DNA of 64,000 nt. Source: Castellaniella sp. MT123 (lineage in GTDB: Bacteria > Pseudomonadota > Gammaproteobacteria > Burkholderiales > Burkholderiaceae_B). The position numbers and the translations under genes are program-made. How positions within the stretch are numbered: the stretch's first letter is position 1; each line of letters begins with the position of its first letter. The notes beneath the pieces were generated by a model. That model was not told the origin of the DNA and ran no database searches. It worked only from the letters and a program-made list of their open reading frames with translations. The DNA is taken from positions 2,914,001 to 2,978,000 of the forward strand of contig NZ_CP154879.1 of NCBI RefSeq assembly GCF_039614765.1, written 5' to 3'. Shown piece by piece: positions 62,305 to 64,000 of this stretch.

Positions 62305-62568
62305 GGGAAATCATGGATTTGGCTCCCGGCGGCGGCCAGGAATGCCGGAACTCTAGTATCAGGCCGCCACCTGGATTCGAACTGAACGGGATGATTCACC
62401 CCCGGGTGTCACACGGCCTTCCGGCCGGCGGAAACCCAGGTTGGGCTGTCAAGCATATTGTGATCAAAGATTAAAGCATATGCCGCGCGACTTCTGCCAG
62501 GAAGCCCGCCTGCCAGCCGATCCACTGCGCCAGGTTGGGCACGATCAGGCCAGCCTCTCTGGGCAAAT
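62305..62568. other. 264-nt region with a possible protein-end fragment
   Basis: There is no complete gene. On the minus strand bases ~62472-62567 read as a plausible C-terminal segment (REAGLIVPNLAQWIGWQAGF) from no family I recognise, next to the LysR fragment. It may be debris of the same rearrangement. Confidence 0.3.
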
Positions 62569-62958
62569 CTAGAACGTGGTTTCCTCGATACTGTTGTGTA
62601 CCAGGAAATCCCGGATGGTCGAACCGCCCTTTGATTGTGACGCAAAGGCACACTCCGGGCTGAAACCTTTGCCGCCCGTGCAGTCTCTCATTCGTGGGCA
62701 ATTCTGGAACAGCTCGCTGACCCAGTCGACGAATACGCGCACTTTGGGTGAAAGGTGCCGGTTGTACAGGTATGCCACAGAGATTGGCATGGGGGCGGGC
62801 GCCCATGGAGCCAACACCTCGCGCAACGCGCCTGTTTGCAGATAGGGCGTGACCATGTAGCGCGGCAACTGGATCATGCCGAAGCCTTGCAGCCCGCATT
62901 TCAGGTATGCCTCCGAGTCGTTCACCGAGATGACACCGCTGACGCTCACGAGTGTCAT
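62569..62958 (-). pseudogene. LysR-family regulator, C-terminal fragment
   Basis: The frame begins inside the effector domain and keeps LQGFGMIQLPRYMVTPYLQTG and HLSPKVRVFVDWVSELF, the usual last third of an LTTR. The DNA-binding half is missing, so it cannot regulate. The cut is about 190 nt from tRNA-Phe, at the end of the accessory stretch. The 29 residues after SELF have no counterpart in LysR proteins. Confidence 0.75.
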
Positions 62959-63046
62959 GAAATGGTCCCCCTAGTTTCGATTCCGGTTAGGGAACTTTGG
63001 GGGACCACGGGGGGACCGTCAATAGCTGCGATCTGGTGCTATCGAA

Positions 63047-63126
63047 TGCGACTGTTTGCGACCGAAAAATGGCCTAAGTCTTTGTGTTTGCTGGGGGATT
63101 TGCGACTTCCTGCGGCTGATTGCGAC
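63047..63126. repeat. Four TGCGAC repeats next to tRNA-Phe
   Basis: TGCGAC occurs at 63047, 63057, 63101 and 63121, spaced 10, 44 and 20 nt, so the members of each pair lie on one face of the helix. Three are preceded by T-rich bases (TTTGCGAC or ATTGCGAC). They lie between the LysR scar and the 3' end of tRNA-Phe, the place where integrase arm sites would sit. Confidence 0.5.
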
Positions 63127-63143
63127 AGGAAAAAAGGATGGGA

Positions 63144-63219
63144 TGGTGGCCCGGGGCGGAATCGAACCACCGACACAAGGATTTTCAATCCTCTGCTCTA
63201 CCGACTGAGCTACCGGGCC
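63144..63219 (-). tRNA. tRNA-Phe (GAA anticodon)
   Basis: This 76-nt tRNA includes an encoded CCA. The acceptor arms GGCCCGG and CCGGGCC pair fully, the D arm reads GCTCAGTCGGTAGAGC, the anticodon arm AGGATTGAAAATCCT gives GAA for phenylalanine, and the T arm reads GTCGGTGGTTCGATTCCGCC. It is divergent from hemA. Confidence 0.97.
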
Positions 63220-63299
63220 AAGACGCAGAATAATACACGAAAATTTGATCCGATGCAGACAAATGACCACGTCAGTGGCCCAATCCGGATGCGGCGACC

Positions 63300-63305
63300 T
63301 ATAAT
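63300..63305 (+). promoter_or_regulatory. Putative -10 box of hemA
   Basis: A perfect TATAAT lies 34 nt upstream of the hemA start. The -35 region is not consensus. Confidence 0.4.
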
Positions 63306-63338
63306 ACCGACGTCCAGTCATGTAAATTTCCCTGCGGC

Positions 63339-64000
63339 ATGTCCGTTGACGTCCTCACTTTTGGCTTGAATCATGTGTCCGCCCCGGTGTCGGTGCGCGA
63401 ACGCGTGTCCTTTCCGCTCGACCTGCTGAAACCGGCGCTGGCCGGCCTGCGTTCCGCGTTTGGCGCGTCGGTGCGCGAGGCAGCCATCCTGTCCACCTGC
63501 AATCGCACGGAAATCTACTGCGCGGCGGATCCGGGCATCAGTGCCGAATTGCCGGGCTGGCTGGCGGAATTCAATCGGCTGGAAACCGGCCAGCTGACGC
63601 CCCACCTGTATCAGTACCAGCGCAACGACGCCGTGCGCCACGCGTTCCGGGTCGCCAGCGGCCTGGATTCCATGGTGCTGGGCGAACCGCAGATCCTGGG
63701 GCAGATGAAAGACGCCGTGCGGGCCGCCGAACAGGCCGGCACGCTAGGCACCTTGCTGCATCAGCTGTTCCAGCGCACCTTTTCCGTGGCGAAGGAAGTC
63801 CGCTCGCAGACCGCGATCGGCGCCCATTCCGTGTCGATGGCGGCCGCCGCTGTGCGACTGACCGAACGCGTGCTGGGCGATCTGTCCTCTTCGAACGTGC
63901 TCTTCATCGGTGCGGGCGAAATGATCGAACTCTGCGCGACCCACTTCGCGGCGGTGCGGCCCCGCCAGATCGCGGTGGCCAACCGCACGGTCGAGCGGGC
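63339..64000 (+). CDS. hemA: Glutamyl-tRNA reductase HemA (partial, cut by window edge)
   Basis: The first ~220 residues of HemA are present, with no stop before the edge. It reduces glutamyl-tRNA(Glu) to glutamate-1-semialdehyde, the first step of haem synthesis. The N-terminal signature [20 protein letters not shown], catalytic Cys in [11 protein letters not shown] and the catalytic domain [19 protein letters not shown] are clear, then the NADPH fold starts ([14 protein letters not shown]). The start at 63339 is the ATG before SVDVLTFG. It begins just after tRNA-Phe, where the core genome resumes. Confidence 0.95.
   Translation, partial: MSVDVLTFGLNHVSAPVSVRERVSFPLDLLKPALAGLRSAFGASVREAAILSTCNRTEIYCAADPGISAELPGWLAEFNRLETGQLTPHLYQYQRNDAVRHAFRVASGLDSMVLGEPQILGQMKDAVRAAEQAGTLGTLLHQLFQRTFSVAKEVRSQTAIGAHSVSMAAAAVRLTERVLGDLSSSNVLFIGAGEMIELCATHFAAVRPRQIAVANRTVER

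Noticed and set aside
62755..63369. 204-residue plus-strand frame running over tRNA-Phe
   Set aside because: Its middle (GGPGRNRTTDTRIF) is simply the antisense of tRNA-Phe, a well-known false gene.
1..64000. CRISPR arrays
   Set aside because: No series of regularly spaced direct repeats was seen; the only short repeats are the four TGCGAC sites and IS ends.

Overview
The window is high-GC DNA (about two thirds G+C by eye) with tightly packed, often ATGA-coupled genes. The gene families (LivFGHM transport, DctPQM TRAP transport, AcnA, quinol-type nitric oxide reductase, phasin, SMUG1-type glycosylase, RES/Xre module, HemA next to tRNA-Phe) point to a betaproteobacterium of the Burkholderiales, most like the Alcaligenaceae. 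No species call is possible from the sequence alone.

Layout. 1-5300: end of a branched-chain-type ABC transporter operon (livM end, livG, an unusual hemerythrin-LivF fusion) running into a metallo-beta-lactamase-fold protein, a FAD hydroxylase and a DUF2783 protein, which looks like uptake plus oxidation of an aromatic or similar acid. 5300-23300: housekeeping and signalling genes: PAP2 phosphatase, purine-type permease, PAS/GGDEF cyclase, FmdE-like protein, aconitase, MFS pump, aldo/keto reductase, PanB, LysR, RmuC, CorA, qNOR, and a RES/Xre toxin-antitoxin pair. 23400-38800: OPT transporter, a NitT/TauT-type ABC operon divergent from an OmpR-type two-component system, an EmrB-type pump, two secreted hydrolases, ArfB, RluE, QueG, an EamA exporter, a phasin with a histone-like tail, and Hsp20. 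39200-42100: a three-gene operon of HMA metallochaperone, atypical P1B ATPase and Crp/Fnr regulator.

42100-63200 is accessory and scarred. A complete IS256-family element splits a glutathionyl-hydroquinone reductase gene, leaving an 11-bp direct repeat. A TRAP operon with its own divergent two-component system is followed by a truncated aldehyde dehydrogenase, an aryl-alcohol-type dehydrogenase, remnants of a type I restriction R subunit and of IS3 and IS21 transposases, and an IS5-group element with two single-base frameshifts. Behind that IS5 copy lies a two-gene unit of clearly lower G+C (about 50-52% in two sampled 60-base lines): a 716-residue protein joining a degenerate metallopeptidase-like domain to an ATP-grasp domain, and a SerC-type aminotransferase. 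This is my best candidate for an undescribed biosynthetic system. The accessory stretch ends at a headless LysR fragment, four helically phased TGCGAC repeats and tRNA-Phe(GAA), which resembles the scar of an element integrated at the tRNA. The core genome resumes with hemA, cut by the window edge.

Coordinates of genes were checked against reading frames. Limits of remnants, hairpins and operators are visual estimates, and no database search or folding program was run.
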